A stretch of DNA of 64,000 nucleotides from Desulfovibrio piger ATCC 29098 (GTDB lineage Bacteria > Desulfobacterota > Desulfovibrionia > Desulfovibrionales > Desulfovibrionaceae), in the NCBI RefSeq assembly GCF_000156375.1, contig NZ_DS996359.1, forward strand, positions 415,812-479,811. The letters run 5' to 3'. Below are positions 15,590 through 23,775 of this stretch, piece by piece. The notes beneath the pieces are model-generated. The model worked only from the letters and a program-made list of their open reading frames with translations, did not search any database and was not told the origin of the DNA. The translations under genes and the position numbers were made by a program. Every line of letters starts with the position of its first letter. The stretch's first letter is position 1.

Positions 15590-16008
15590 ATGCCTTTTTT
15601 CCTCCTTCCCTGTTGCCAAAAGGCCGCGACCTCCCTAAGCATGGACTGCGCGGTCCGTACTGCAGGCATGCAGGGCGGGCAGGGGAGAGGCCGCGGCCGG
15701 AAGGCCCCGCAAGCCAGGCCTTGCGGGCGGGAAAAGATGCTGTGCGGTGCGAAAAGGCCGGTCGCTCCGGCGGCAGTCCTCTGCGGAGCGGGCAGGCCTC
15801 AGGCACGGGTAGCCGCTGGCCCCGCCGTTTTCCTGAGGACGTGGACGCCGCACGGCGGATCCCTGATGGGAGCGGCCATCGCCATACGGGGCGTCGCCTC
15901 GTTGTGCGTCTGGATGTCCCGCCACCGGCTGTCCGCCGACGGAGCGGCAAGCGACTGAAGTTTGATTTCATCCACTGATGGGGCGGCCCGTGGCCGCAGG
16001 AGGGGCGT
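15590..16008. other. Intergenic region with no convincing gene
   Basis: About 420 bases between the GRE operon terminator and the second TSUP gene. The plus strand has open frames but they lack ribosome sites and recognisable protein features. The region presumably holds the promoter of the TSUP gene. I see no clear -24/-12 or -35/-10 element. Confidence 0.5.
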
Positions 16009-16743
16009 ATGCCCGGGATGACGGAGATCTGTGTGTTCCTCGCCTGGATAGCGGGCGGTTTCGTGTCCGGCGTCAGCGGCATCGGCGGCGCCATGGTGGC
16101 CTTTCCTTTTCTGGCCATGCTCCTGCCGGTGCATGAGGCCATCGCCCTGACCTGCATCGTCAACATGGTCATGGACATCTGTCTGGCCAGCCTGCATTTC
16201 CGCTTCTGCCGCGTCAGCGCCTTGTGGCCCATGCTGCTGGCCTCGGTGCCCGGGTCCTTTGCCGGGCTCTACATCCTCCAGATCTGTTCCGGCCCCGTGC
16301 TGCAAGGCGCCGTGGGCCTGCTCCTGCTCTATTACGTCTACTGGCAGAAGACCTTCCGCGCCCGCGGCAGCATCGCCCATCCCCGGGCGCTGGGCGCCGT
16401 GGCCGGTTTCGGTTCCGGCCTGCTGGGCACGGCCATCGCCTTCGACGGCCCGCCCGTGGGGGCCTACGGCCTGTGCATGGGCTGGGAACCGCGCGTGCTG
16501 CTGGGCACGCTGGGCGTCTTCTTCGTGCTGCGCGCCACCGTGACCCTGGTGCTACAGGGCATGGCCGGTTTCTACACGCCCACGGTGCTCACCTGCGCCA
16601 TGTACGGCGCGCCCGGCGTCATCCTGGGCACCTGCATCGCCTTCCCCGTGGTCAAGCACATCTCCCAGCAGGCCTTCCGCAAGGTGCTGCTCTGCGTCAT
16701 CGCCGTGGCGGGCCTGGTCTGTCTGGTGCGGGCGCTGGGGTAG
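16009..16743 (+). CDS. TSUP (TauE/SafE) family exporter, copy 2
   Basis: A 244-residue, roughly eight-span membrane protein that matches the TSUP gene at 9092-9829 closely from end to end: the same GGFVSGVSGIGGAMVAFP start, SVPGSFAGLYILQICSG middle and GLCMGWEPRV segment. It has the good ribosome site ggaggggcgt. Family members export sulfite, sulfoacetate or similar anions; the substrate here is unknown. Its position just after the GRE operon, with its twin just before, suggests the two arose by duplication and that one or both serve the GRE pathway. The terminator at 15556-15589 means it is transcribed separately. Confidence 0.85.
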   Translation: MPGMTEICVFLAWIAGGFVSGVSGIGGAMVAFPFLAMLLPVHEAIALTCIVNMVMDICLASLHFRFCRVSALWPMLLASVPGSFAGLYILQICSGPVLQGAVGLLLLYYVYWQKTFRARGSIAHPRALGAVAGFGSGLLGTAIAFDGPPVGAYGLCMGWEPRVLLGTLGVFFVLRATVTLVLQGMAGFYTPTVLTCAMYGAPGVILGTCIAFPVVKHISQQAFRKVLLCVIAVAGLVCLVRALG

Positions 16744-16968
16744 GCGCGCCTGCCTGAGCACGGCAGGCTGCGTGCCTTTGGGGCGGCCCGGATGGCTGCT
16801 GCCCGACACCACGGGCTGGTCAAGCGCGGCGATGCGGCAAGGGCCGGGGCTTGCGCAGCCTCAGGCCCCTACACCCCCTGCCCCGCATTGCGGCCCGCCG
16901 TCAAAGCGGCTATCCTGCGAAAAGATGCGAGAAGCATCCTTTCCGCACTCCAGCAGTGAGGCCGCGTC

Positions 16969-18747
16969 ATGAATCCCGTCACCGACATCCTTGCCCGCGC
17001 CGTGGTCCCCGAGCATTCCGCGCCCTTCATGCAGGCCGTTTCCGGGGGCCGGGTGCTGACGGTGGATCATTTCGTCTTTTACGCCGCCGAAGACTGGCTC
17101 ATGGCCATCGCCTACCCCTTGCGGGACGGCGGCGAGTACAGCCACCAGCGTTTCGAGGCCGCCTTGTCCGGGGCCCTGCGCGAGACCGGGGCCACGGCCT
17201 GCTTTGCCGTTGGGCCCGACCTGCCGCCGCGTCTGGCGGACAGCGTGCTGGAGCGGGACGAGTTCTACACCCTTCCGGCCGATGCGCCCGTGCCGCCGCG
17301 TCTGCGCTCGCCCGTGCGCAAGGCCCGGGAACGCCTGCGCATCGACGAGACGCGCGAGTTCGGGCCGCAGCATCGCCGCCTGTGGGCCGAATTCATGGGC
17401 CGGGCCGTACTGCGGGCCAACGTGCGCGAGCTCTTTGCCCGCACGCCGCAGATGCTGGCCGCCGAAGGCGCCGACGTGCGCCTGCTCAACGCCTGGGACG
17501 GCGACCGCCTGGTGGCCTGTCTGGTGCTGGATTACAGCACGCCCGCCTTCGTCAGCTATATCGTGGGCGCCCGTTCGCGCAACCATCCCGTGCCCCATGC
17601 CGGGGACGCGCTCTTTGCCGTCATGCTGGAGAAGGCCCGCGCGGCGGGCTGCGACTTCGTCCAGCTGGGCCTGGGCGTCAACGAAGGCATCACCCGCTTC
17701 AAGCGCAAGTGGGGCGGAACGCCGCAGCTCTCCTACGTCATGGCCCAGTGGCAGGAGCGGCCGCGCGCCGACGTGCATAAGGTGGTGTTGGACGAGCTCA
17801 TGCAGGCCTTGGTGGAGCGCAGTGACGAGGGCCTTTCCAAGCGCCAGATACTGGACAGGCTGCCCGACCAGCGCCCCTTTGCCATGCTCTGGGAGCTGGA
17901 GAAGCAGGGCCGCCGCTCCTGGATCTGCGGCACGGCGCATTTCTTCTGCTATTCCTTTGCCGACTCGTTCCGCCGCCTGTTCCGCAAGGTGGATACCGTC
18001 ATCTTTGAAGGCCCGCTGGATGCCGAGAGCCTGGCGCAGGTGGAGGCCTGCGGCAAATCTCCCGATCCCGGGACCGTGCCGCTGGACAGCCTGATGACCG
18101 AGGCCGAGATCCGGCGGCTGGAGCGCGTGGTCTGCGGCGTGCGCGGGCCGGTGGCGCGCTTTCTGAACATGGAGTGGGAGGACGCGCCGGACGTGCGGGG
18201 GCGCCTGCATACCACCCGGCACTGGTACGCCTTCTTCTCCCTCTGGACGGCCTTCCTGGAGCGGCAGGGCTGGCGCGATTCCGTGGATCTGGAGGCCTGG
18301 CATCTGGCCCGCGACATGGGCAAGACCGTGCTGGGCATGGAGACCATGGAGGAGCAGCTCCATTCCCTGGAAGTGGTGCCCGTGCCGCGCGTGCTGGATT
18401 TCTTCCGTCACTGCGGCCAGTGGCGCTCCTACATGAAGCGCAATATCTACCATTACCTGCGCGGGGAGCTGGAACCCATGATGGGCACCAGCACGGAATT
18501 TCCCACGCGCACGCAGCAGGTCATCGACTTCCGCGACCAGCGTTTCCGCGAGCGCATGCGCCCTTTCATCGAAAAGGGCGGGGTCGCCGTCTTCGTGGGC
18601 GCGGCCCACATGCTGCGCCTGCGCCGCATGCTCACCGAGGACGGCTTCACGGTGCGGCAGGTGCGGCCCACCTGGATCCACAGGATGCGGGCCCGCCTGC
18701 GTGGCGAGGACGATCTTTACCGCATCCCCGCTGACGGGGATCGCTGA
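16969..18747 (+). CDS. GNAT acyltransferase fused to a TraB/TIKI-type domain
   Basis: A 592-residue two-domain protein. Residues 1-265 resemble a GNAT-type acyltransferase of the Acetyltransf_6/FemAB-like kind, ending in LGLGVNEGITRFKRKWGG. Residues 315-575 are a TraB/PrgY/GumN domain with both GxxH signatures: GTAH (His324) and GAAH (His547). A conserved Glu347 (IFEGPL) and Glu458 (GMETMEEQL) also fit the family. Eukaryotic TIKI proteins with these motifs are metal-dependent proteases; bacterial activity is largely unknown. There is no signal peptide, so the protein is cytoplasmic. It precedes a second GNAT-like gene with the same C-terminal motif and a radical SAM gene. The fusion suggests a peptide or amino-group substrate that is both acylated and cleaved; this is inference. 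Confidence 0.75.
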   Translation: MNPVTDILARAVVPEHSAPFMQAVSGGRVLTVDHFVFYAAEDWLMAIAYPLRDGGEYSHQRFEAALSGALRETGATACFAVGPDLPPRLADSVLERDEFYTLPADAPVPPRLRSPVRKARERLRIDETREFGPQHRRLWAEFMGRAVLRANVRELFARTPQMLAAEGADVRLLNAWDGDRLVACLVLDYSTPAFVSYIVGARSRNHPVPHAGDALFAVMLEKARAAGCDFVQLGLGVNEGITRFKRKWGGTPQLSYVMAQWQERPRADVHKVVLDELMQALVERSDEGLSKRQILDRLPDQRPFAMLWELEKQGRRSWICGTAHFFCYSFADSFRRLFRKVDTVIFEGPLDAESLAQVEACGKSPDPGTVPLDSLMTEAEIRRLERVVCGVRGPVARFLNMEWEDAPDVRGRLHTTRHWYAFFSLWTAFLERQGWRDSVDLEAWHLARDMGKTVLGMETMEEQLHSLEVVPVPRVLDFFRHCGQWRSYMKRNIYHYLRGELEPMMGTSTEFPTRTQQVIDFRDQRFRERMRPFIEKGGVAVFVGAAHMLRLRRMLTEDGFTVRQVRPTWIHRMRARLRGEDDLYRIPADGDR

Positions 18748-18824
18748 CAGCCGGGGGCGTCCCGCCGGTCCGTGCTCCGCTGGAGCAGGCCGTGGCCCGG
18801 GCGCTCCGCCACAAGGAGACCATC

Positions 18825-19829
18825 ATGTTTTCACAGGGATTGCAGCATTTCACGGCCGAGGCCGTGGTCCCGGAACAGCTGCTGCACTATGTGGCGGCCG
18901 TGGCCGGTTCCCGCCCTCTGGCCTGCGCCGGTTTTCCCGCCTATCTGCTGGAAGGGCATCTGGTGCTGGTGGCCTACGACGCGGCCATGCTGGAGACCTT
19001 TTCCGGCGGGCCGGATCTGGAAGCGGCCACCGCCAGAGTGAAGGAGGCCACGGATGCGGCCGCCCGTCTGGAGGCCGTGAGCGTGCGCCAGAGCGCCGAG
19101 GCCGCCACGGCGGAGGGCGTGCAGCTGCGTGTGGACGCCGCTGTGGATGCGGCCCTTGCCCTGCCGGAGGTGCGCCGGATCACCGTCCTGGCCCCGGTGC
19201 GGCCCACACGGGCTCCGCAGGATGCAAGCACGGGAACGCCGGACGCCTACTGGGACCTTGAGCTGCCCCTGCTGCGCGAGGATGGCTCCCTGCCGTGGCA
19301 GAAGCTGCGCAACATGGAGCGCCGCGCCCTGCGCGACGTGGAGGTGGTACGCGAGGCCTGGCAGCCGGACCACGCCGCGCTGGTGCAGGACTTTTTGCGC
19401 CGCAAGCCCTTTGAGCCGGGCACGGTGCACATCTTCAGCCATCTGGAAAGCTATGTGGGCTCCCATCCCGACGTGCAGCTCTGGGCCGCCCGCCACCGGG
19501 AGGACAACAGCCTCCAGGCCTTTGCCGTGGGCGATTACGCCTCCCTGACCACGGCCTTCTACATGTTCGCCTTCCGGCGGCAGGATGCCGTGCCCGGCTG
19601 CGCCGACGCGCTGCTGGCCGGGCTGGTCAGCGAGGCCGAGGCCCGCGGGCATATGCGCTTCTGCCTAGGCCTGGGCATCGATCCCGGCATCCGCTTCTTC
19701 AAGCGCAAGTGGCATGCCCGCCCGGCGTTGCCTTGTCTGGAGACCGGCTGGAGCACCCGCGCCACCACCTCGGGGGGCGGCTGGTTCTCCCGCTTGCGCC
19801 GCCTGCTGGGCGGCGAGGAGGCCGCATGA
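18825..19829 (+). CDS. GNAT-like acyltransferase
   Basis: A 334-residue protein with a divergent first half and a GNAT-like second half whose end (LGLGIDPGIRFFKRKW) mirrors that of the GNAT domain in the preceding gene (LGLGVNEGITRFKRKW). The two are therefore paralogous at the domain level. ATG 18825 follows aaggagaccatc; it starts 77 bases after the fusion gene. The end overlaps the radical SAM start (ATGA at 19826), so these two are translationally coupled. Acyl donor and acceptor are unknown. The first half may be a degenerate copy of the same fold, which would make it a tandem GNAT. Confidence 0.65.
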   Translation: MFSQGLQHFTAEAVVPEQLLHYVAAVAGSRPLACAGFPAYLLEGHLVLVAYDAAMLETFSGGPDLEAATARVKEATDAAARLEAVSVRQSAEAATAEGVQLRVDAAVDAALALPEVRRITVLAPVRPTRAPQDASTGTPDAYWDLELPLLREDGSLPWQKLRNMERRALRDVEVVREAWQPDHAALVQDFLRRKPFEPGTVHIFSHLESYVGSHPDVQLWAARHREDNSLQAFAVGDYASLTTAFYMFAFRRQDAVPGCADALLAGLVSEAEARGHMRFCLGLGIDPGIRFFKRKWHARPALPCLETGWSTRATTSGGGWFSRLRRLLGGEEAA

Positions 19830-20896
19830 GTACGCCCGATCCCCTGAGCCCCAAGGCCCTGCCCGGGCCGGGACTGCGCCAATGGCTGCGCGAGGCCTTC
19901 ACGGGACGGTCCACGCCTCTGCTTTGCATGCAGGTGGAGGTCTCGTCCGTTTGCGCCTGCCGCTGCACCTACTGCCCGCACACCACCAAAAAAGACGTTT
20001 GGCAGTCGCGCCTCATGAGCGCCGAGACCTTCGCCGCCCTGTGGCCGCTCATGCGCCAGTGCGGCCGTGTCCACCTGCAGGGCTGGGGCGAACCCTTCCT
20101 GCATCCCCGCTTCATGGATTTCGTCAGCGTGGCCCGGCGGGCGGGGTGTGCCGTGTCCACCACCACCTGCGGCCAGCACATGGACGAGGCCCTGGCCGCC
20201 GCCATCGTGGACAGCGGCATGGACGTGGTGGCCTTTTCCCTGGCCGGTACCGACGAGGCCAGCAACGCCAGCCGTCAGGGCATCCCCTTCAGCCGGGTCT
20301 GCGAGGCCATCCGCTGCCTGCAGGAGGTGCGCCGCAAGAAGCAGGGCGTCCATCTGGAAGTGCATCTGGCCTATCTGCTCCTGCCCTCGCAGCTGGAAGC
20401 CGTGAAGCGCCTGCCCGAGCTCATGGAAGAGCTGGATGTGCATTGCGCGGTGGTCAGCACCATGGACTACATCGCTTCGCCGGAGCTGGCCGTGGAGGCC
20501 TACAGCCCCGAAGAGGCGGACAAGGTGGCCGCAGCGGCCGCCGTGCTGGCGCCTGTGGCGGCCCAAGTGCGCCAGAGCGGCCGGGAGCTGTGGTACGCCC
20601 TGCCTGATCCCGAGGCCGTGGGGCGCGTGCGCAACGGCTGCCGGGAAAACGTGGACCGCACCATCTATGTGGACACGCAGGGCAACCTTTCGCCCTGTGT
20701 GTACGTCAACCTGCCCACCAGCGAGGAAGACCCCAAGCGGCGCATCTTTGCCCGCGCCGAATACGGCCGCCCCGCCGAGGAACTGGCCGAGCTGTGGCGC
20801 ACCAAGGGCTTCAGGGATTTCCGCGCCGCTCTGGCCGGGCCCTGGCCAGACCTGCCCTGCGCGGGCTGCTCCAAGCGCTTCGAGAAGATCTGGTAG
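19826..20896 (+). CDS. Radical SAM protein with SPASM-type C-terminus
   Basis: A 356-residue radical SAM enzyme. The SAM cluster motif is CACRCTYC (CX3CX2C, near residue 46) followed by WGEPFLHP, the GGE-type strand. The C-terminal region has Cys residues in NGCREN, LSPCVYVN and CAGCSKRF, the pattern of a SPASM or twitch domain that binds extra Fe-S clusters. Such enzymes often modify peptides or build cofactors. It overlaps the GNAT-like gene and ends the three-gene cluster, which is closed by a hairpin repeat (20918-20999). No precursor peptide gene was seen next to it. Product unknown. Confidence 0.8.
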   Translation: MSTPDPLSPKALPGPGLRQWLREAFTGRSTPLLCMQVEVSSVCACRCTYCPHTTKKDVWQSRLMSAETFAALWPLMRQCGRVHLQGWGEPFLHPRFMDFVSVARRAGCAVSTTTCGQHMDEALAAAIVDSGMDVVAFSLAGTDEASNASRQGIPFSRVCEAIRCLQEVRRKKQGVHLEVHLAYLLLPSQLEAVKRLPELMEELDVHCAVVSTMDYIASPELAVEAYSPEEADKVAAAAAVLAPVAAQVRQSGRELWYALPDPEAVGRVRNGCRENVDRTIYVDTQGNLSPCVYVNLPTSEEDPKRRIFARAEYGRPAEELAELWRTKGFRDFRAALAGPWPDLPCAGCSKRFEKIW

Positions 20897-20917
20897 AAAG
20901 GGCGGAAGAGTTTGAAA

Positions 20918-20999
20918 TGAGGGGGGAAGGGAAACCTTTTTGGAAAAAGGTTCTCCTTCCCCCCCTCAAACTCCCCCCATCCTTTCCAAAAACTTTTAT
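20918..20999 (+). repeat. Dispersed GA-rich hairpin repeat, copy 1
   Basis: A long stem (TGAGGGGGGAAGGGAA with its complement) whose loop side contains CCTTTTTGGAAAAAGG, followed by the tail CTCCCCCCATCCTTTCC and AAAAACTTTTAT. It starts 22 bases past the radical SAM stop. Orientation is gene, hairpin, tail, as in the other copies at 21384, 32270, 32685, 32970, 46555 and 61963. Confidence 0.8.
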
Positions 21000-21383
21000 C
21001 AGGGAGGATGACAGGGTAGGGGAGCTTGAAGGACTGCTGCCGGCTGCCGGTCTCCGCCGTTGCTCATGGGGAGAGTTTTGCAGCGCGGGAAATCGTTGAA
21101 CTACCGGGAACGGGATGGCCATCCTGTTCCCGGTAGTTTTTATTATGGATTTTAGACTGTTGGGCGCTACGGTGCGAAACGGGGAACCATCAGCCCCGGG
21201 GATGGTCTAGATTCCCGGTCGGCAGCCGGGGGCGTGTCCGCAAGTCTTGGATGGAAGCCGGATGCTCCTGATGCCGGATGTCCGATGGCTGGCTGGCGCA
21301 TATCCGGTGCCCCATTTGCCTGGGGCAGCAAGATGTCACCGTCTCGCCCGGACAGCGACGGGGACCGGCCATACCGGTCAGAG

Positions 21384-21462
21384 CAAAAGTTTTTTCGGGG
21401 TGGGGGAGAGCACGAGAGGGGGAGGGGCAGTTTTTACCAAAAAACGCCCCTCCCCCTCTCGT
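21384..21462 (-). repeat. Dispersed GA-rich hairpin repeat, copy 2
   Basis: Same element in the other orientation: tail AAAAGTTTTTTCGGGGTGG, then stem CGAGAGGGGGAGGGGC pairing with GCCCCTCCCCCTCTCG. It lies 25 bases past the stop of the minus-strand hydroxyacid dehydrogenase. Confidence 0.8.
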
Positions 21463-21486
21463 CATGATCTCACTGGAGACTGCCGC

Positions 21487-22416
21487 CTATTTCAAGCCCA
21501 GGTCGCGGAGCAGGTTGCTGACGGCCATGTGGCCCATGGTGGCCACGGCGCCGCTGGTGGAGGACGAGCAGTGGGAGCCCATGACCAGATTGTCCAGGGC
21601 GTACCAGCGGGCGTCCTGCGGGGGCTCCTGTTCGAACACGTCCAGACCGGCGCCGTAGATGCGCTTCTGCTCCAGGGCCTCCAGCAGGGCGGGGCCGTCC
21701 ACCAGCTCGCCGCGGGCGGTGTTGATGAGGATGGCGGTGGGCTTCATGAGGGCCAGACGCGGGGCATCCACCAGATGGCGGGTGCTGTCGTCGAGGCTGG
21801 TGTGCAGGCTGATGAAGTCGGCTTCGCGGAAGATGCGCTCCAGACCGGCGCGTTCCACATGGTTCTCGCTGGCCCAGGCGTCATCCCAGACGATGTCGTG
21901 GCCCAGCACCTTCATGCCGAAGCCCGCGCCGCAGCGGCGGGCCACCCGCTTGCCGATGGTGCCCAGGCCGATGATGCCCACGGTCTTGCCGTACAGGTCG
22001 ATGCCGGTGATCTTGCTCCAGTCCCGCTCGCGGCAGCGGCGGTCGATGAGGGCCACCTTGCGGGCCACGCCCAGCATGAGGGCCAGGGCGTAGTCGGCCA
22101 CGGCCTCGCTGTTGGCGCCCACGGTGCGGGAGACCTTGATGCCGCGGGCCTCGCAGGCGGCCAGGTCGATATTGTCCAGGCCCACGCCGTACTTGGCGAT
22201 GGCCCGCAGACGGGGCGCGGCGGCCAGCACCGCGGCATCCACGGGGTCCACGCCCACGATCAGGCCGTCGCAGTCGGCCAGTTTTTCGCACATCTGGGCG
22301 GCGGAAAGGATGCCGCCGGTATCGTTGCGCACGACGTCCAGCCCCGCATCGCGGAGGATGTCGAAGAGTTCGGGATTGTTCTTGCCGAAGGATCGCGGGG
22401 TGGCGAGGACTTTCAT
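21487..22416 (-). CDS. D-2-hydroxyacid dehydrogenase (phosphoglycerate dehydrogenase-like)
   Basis: A 309-residue NAD-dependent D-2-hydroxyacid dehydrogenase. The nucleotide-binding loop is GLGTIGKRVAR at about 150-160, the catalytic Arg lies in NTARGELVD, the Glu in DVFEQEPP and the His in GSHCSSSTSGA. It lacks the ACT domain of long SerA enzymes. The start region KVLATPRSFGKNNPELFDIL is typical of glycerate or phosphoglycerate-type members. The exact 2-oxoacid is unknown. It is followed by cysE on the opposite strand, so a serine/cysteine link is possible but not shown. A copy of the hairpin repeat lies past its stop. Confidence 0.85.
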   Translation of the reverse strand: MKVLATPRSFGKNNPELFDILRDAGLDVVRNDTGGILSAAQMCEKLADCDGLIVGVDPVDAAVLAAAPRLRAIAKYGVGLDNIDLAACEARGIKVSRTVGANSEAVADYALALMLGVARKVALIDRRCRERDWSKITGIDLYGKTVGIIGLGTIGKRVARRCGAGFGMKVLGHDIVWDDAWASENHVERAGLERIFREADFISLHTSLDDSTRHLVDAPRLALMKPTAILINTARGELVDGPALLEALEQKRIYGAGLDVFEQEPPQDARWYALDNLVMGSHCSSSTSGAVATMGHMAVSNLLRDLGLK

Positions 22417-22704
22417 GACGGGGCTCCTTGTGGGGAAAGGTGTGCGGCGGGGCAGGCGTCCGTTGCCCGCATGAGGCCCGGCCGGAAAAAGGGCCGGACA
22501 GGCCGGGGAGCTGTTCGCGTTCTTGCGCTCGCCCTCCGGCGGACGGGCCGTTTGGACGCGGACGGCAGGGGGGCCTGCGTCCTGAACCTAGCCCAGCGGG
22601 CGGATTTGTCAACGCCGGGCGCTCTCGCCGGCAGGTGCCCGTTTTCCTTTGCCTTGCGGGCGTCTGCCGTGTACAATGCGCGAAAAAACGCAACGCAGGT
22701 GACT

Positions 22705-23616
22705 ATGAGCATTCTTCAGGATAATACTTCTTCCGCCGCCATGGAGCGGCTGGATTCCGTGGTCGACCGTCTTTGCCATCCCGAATCCCTGGACAAGGTC
22801 TGGCACTGTTCGGCCCGCGGCATGGCCATGCCTTCCCTGGACAGGCTGAACGAGATCATGGATCGCCTGCGGGCCGCCCTGTTCCCCGGCTATTTCGGGG
22901 CCGCGCGCGTCTGGCGGGAATCCATGCGCCATCATCTGGCCGCCAATCTGGACAGCGTCTACCGTCTGCTGGCCGAGCAGATCCAGCGCGGCATCTCCTT
23001 CTCCTGCAAGGGCGAGGGCGAAGGCTGCCAGAACTGCGAGCGCAACAGCCGCGAGCTGGCGCTGGCCTTCATGGACAAGCTGCCGGACATCCGCCACAAG
23101 CTGGCCGGGGATGCCCAGGCGGGCTACGAGGGGGACCCCGCGGCCACCAGCCCGGGCGAGACCATCTTCTGCTACCCCTCCATGTACACCATGGTGCACC
23201 ACCGCATCGCCCATGAGCTGTACAGCCTCAAGGTGCCGCTGATCCCGCGCATCATCTCCGAGATGGCCCATTCCCGCACGGGCATCGACATCCATCCCGG
23301 GGCCACCATCGGCAACGACTTTTTCATCGACCACGGCACGGGCGTGGTCATCGGCGAGACCTGCATCATCGGCAACAGCTGCCGCCTCTACCAGGGCGTG
23401 ACCCTGGGCGCGCTCTCCTTCCCCAAGAATGCCGACGGCACTCTGACAAAGGGCATCCCGCGCCACCCCATCCTGGAAGACAAGGTGACGGTCTACGCGG
23501 GCGCTACCATCCTGGGCCGCGTCACCGTGGGCCGGGGCGCGGTCATCGGCGGCAACGTCTGGATCACCGACGACGTGCCCGCCGGTGCCAAGGTCACGCA
23601 GGAGCGTCCGTCATGA
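22705..23616 (+). CDS. cysE: Serine O-acetyltransferase
   Basis: A 303-residue serine acetyltransferase, first step of cysteine synthesis (serine plus acetyl-CoA to O-acetylserine). The C-terminal half is the left-handed beta helix with IDIHPGATIGNDFFIDHGTGVVIGE and GVTLGALSF, which includes the catalytic Asp/His pair; the N-terminal helical part is longer than in short EpsC-type enzymes. An unusual Cys-rich insert (CKGEGEGCQNCE) near residue 100 could bind metal or be redox-active. ATG 22705 fits the start; upstream frames are noncoding. A 48-residue lipoprotein gene overlaps its stop (ATGA), so the two are coupled. Confidence 0.9.
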   Translation: MSILQDNTSSAAMERLDSVVDRLCHPESLDKVWHCSARGMAMPSLDRLNEIMDRLRAALFPGYFGAARVWRESMRHHLAANLDSVYRLLAEQIQRGISFSCKGEGEGCQNCERNSRELALAFMDKLPDIRHKLAGDAQAGYEGDPAATSPGETIFCYPSMYTMVHHRIAHELYSLKVPLIPRIISEMAHSRTGIDIHPGATIGNDFFIDHGTGVVIGETCIIGNSCRLYQGVTLGALSFPKNADGTLTKGIPRHPILEDKVTVYAGATILGRVTVGRGAVIGGNVWITDDVPAGAKVTQERPS

Positions 23617-23759
23617 GGCCCGCGCGCAAGGGACGGCTTTTCCTGCCGCTGCTCCTGCTGGCGGCGGTGATGCTGGCGGCCTGCCTGAGCGGCTGCGGCA
23701 CGGAGGTCAAGGCCAAAGGACAGATGATCGGCGGCGTCTCCATGGGACGCGGCCTGTAA
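23613..23759 (+). CDS. Small lipoprotein overlapping cysE
   Basis: A 48-residue frame starts at ATG 23613, overlapping the cysE stop, with ggagcg upstream as ribosome site. It has a Lys/Arg-rich N-terminus, a hydrophobic stretch LPLLLLAAVMLAAC and two candidate lipobox Cys (LAAC at 24 and LSGC at 28), then a short polar tail. It is probably an inner- or outer-membrane lipoprotein. Its function is unknown. It is too short for standard gene-calling cut-offs and may be unannotated. Confidence 0.6.
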   Translation: MRPARKGRLFLPLLLLAAVMLAACLSGCGTEVKAKGQMIGGVSMGRGL

Positions 23760-23775
23760 CAGCGAGGTCGGGATC

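Larger units (their letters stand above)
20897..21486. other. Intergenic region between convergent genes
   Basis: No gene is visible. It holds two copies of the dispersed hairpin repeat, one at each end (20918-20999 serving the plus-strand radical SAM gene, 21384-21462 serving the minus-strand dehydrogenase), and a small hairpin CTACCGGGAACGGG/CCCGGTAG near 21100-21140 followed by TTTTTATTAT, which looks like an extra terminator. Confidence 0.6.

Noticed and set aside
21247-22704. Long upstream extension of the cysE frame
   Set aside because: It overlaps the minus-strand dehydrogenase in full and has antisense-type composition. ATG 22705 starts the conserved protein.
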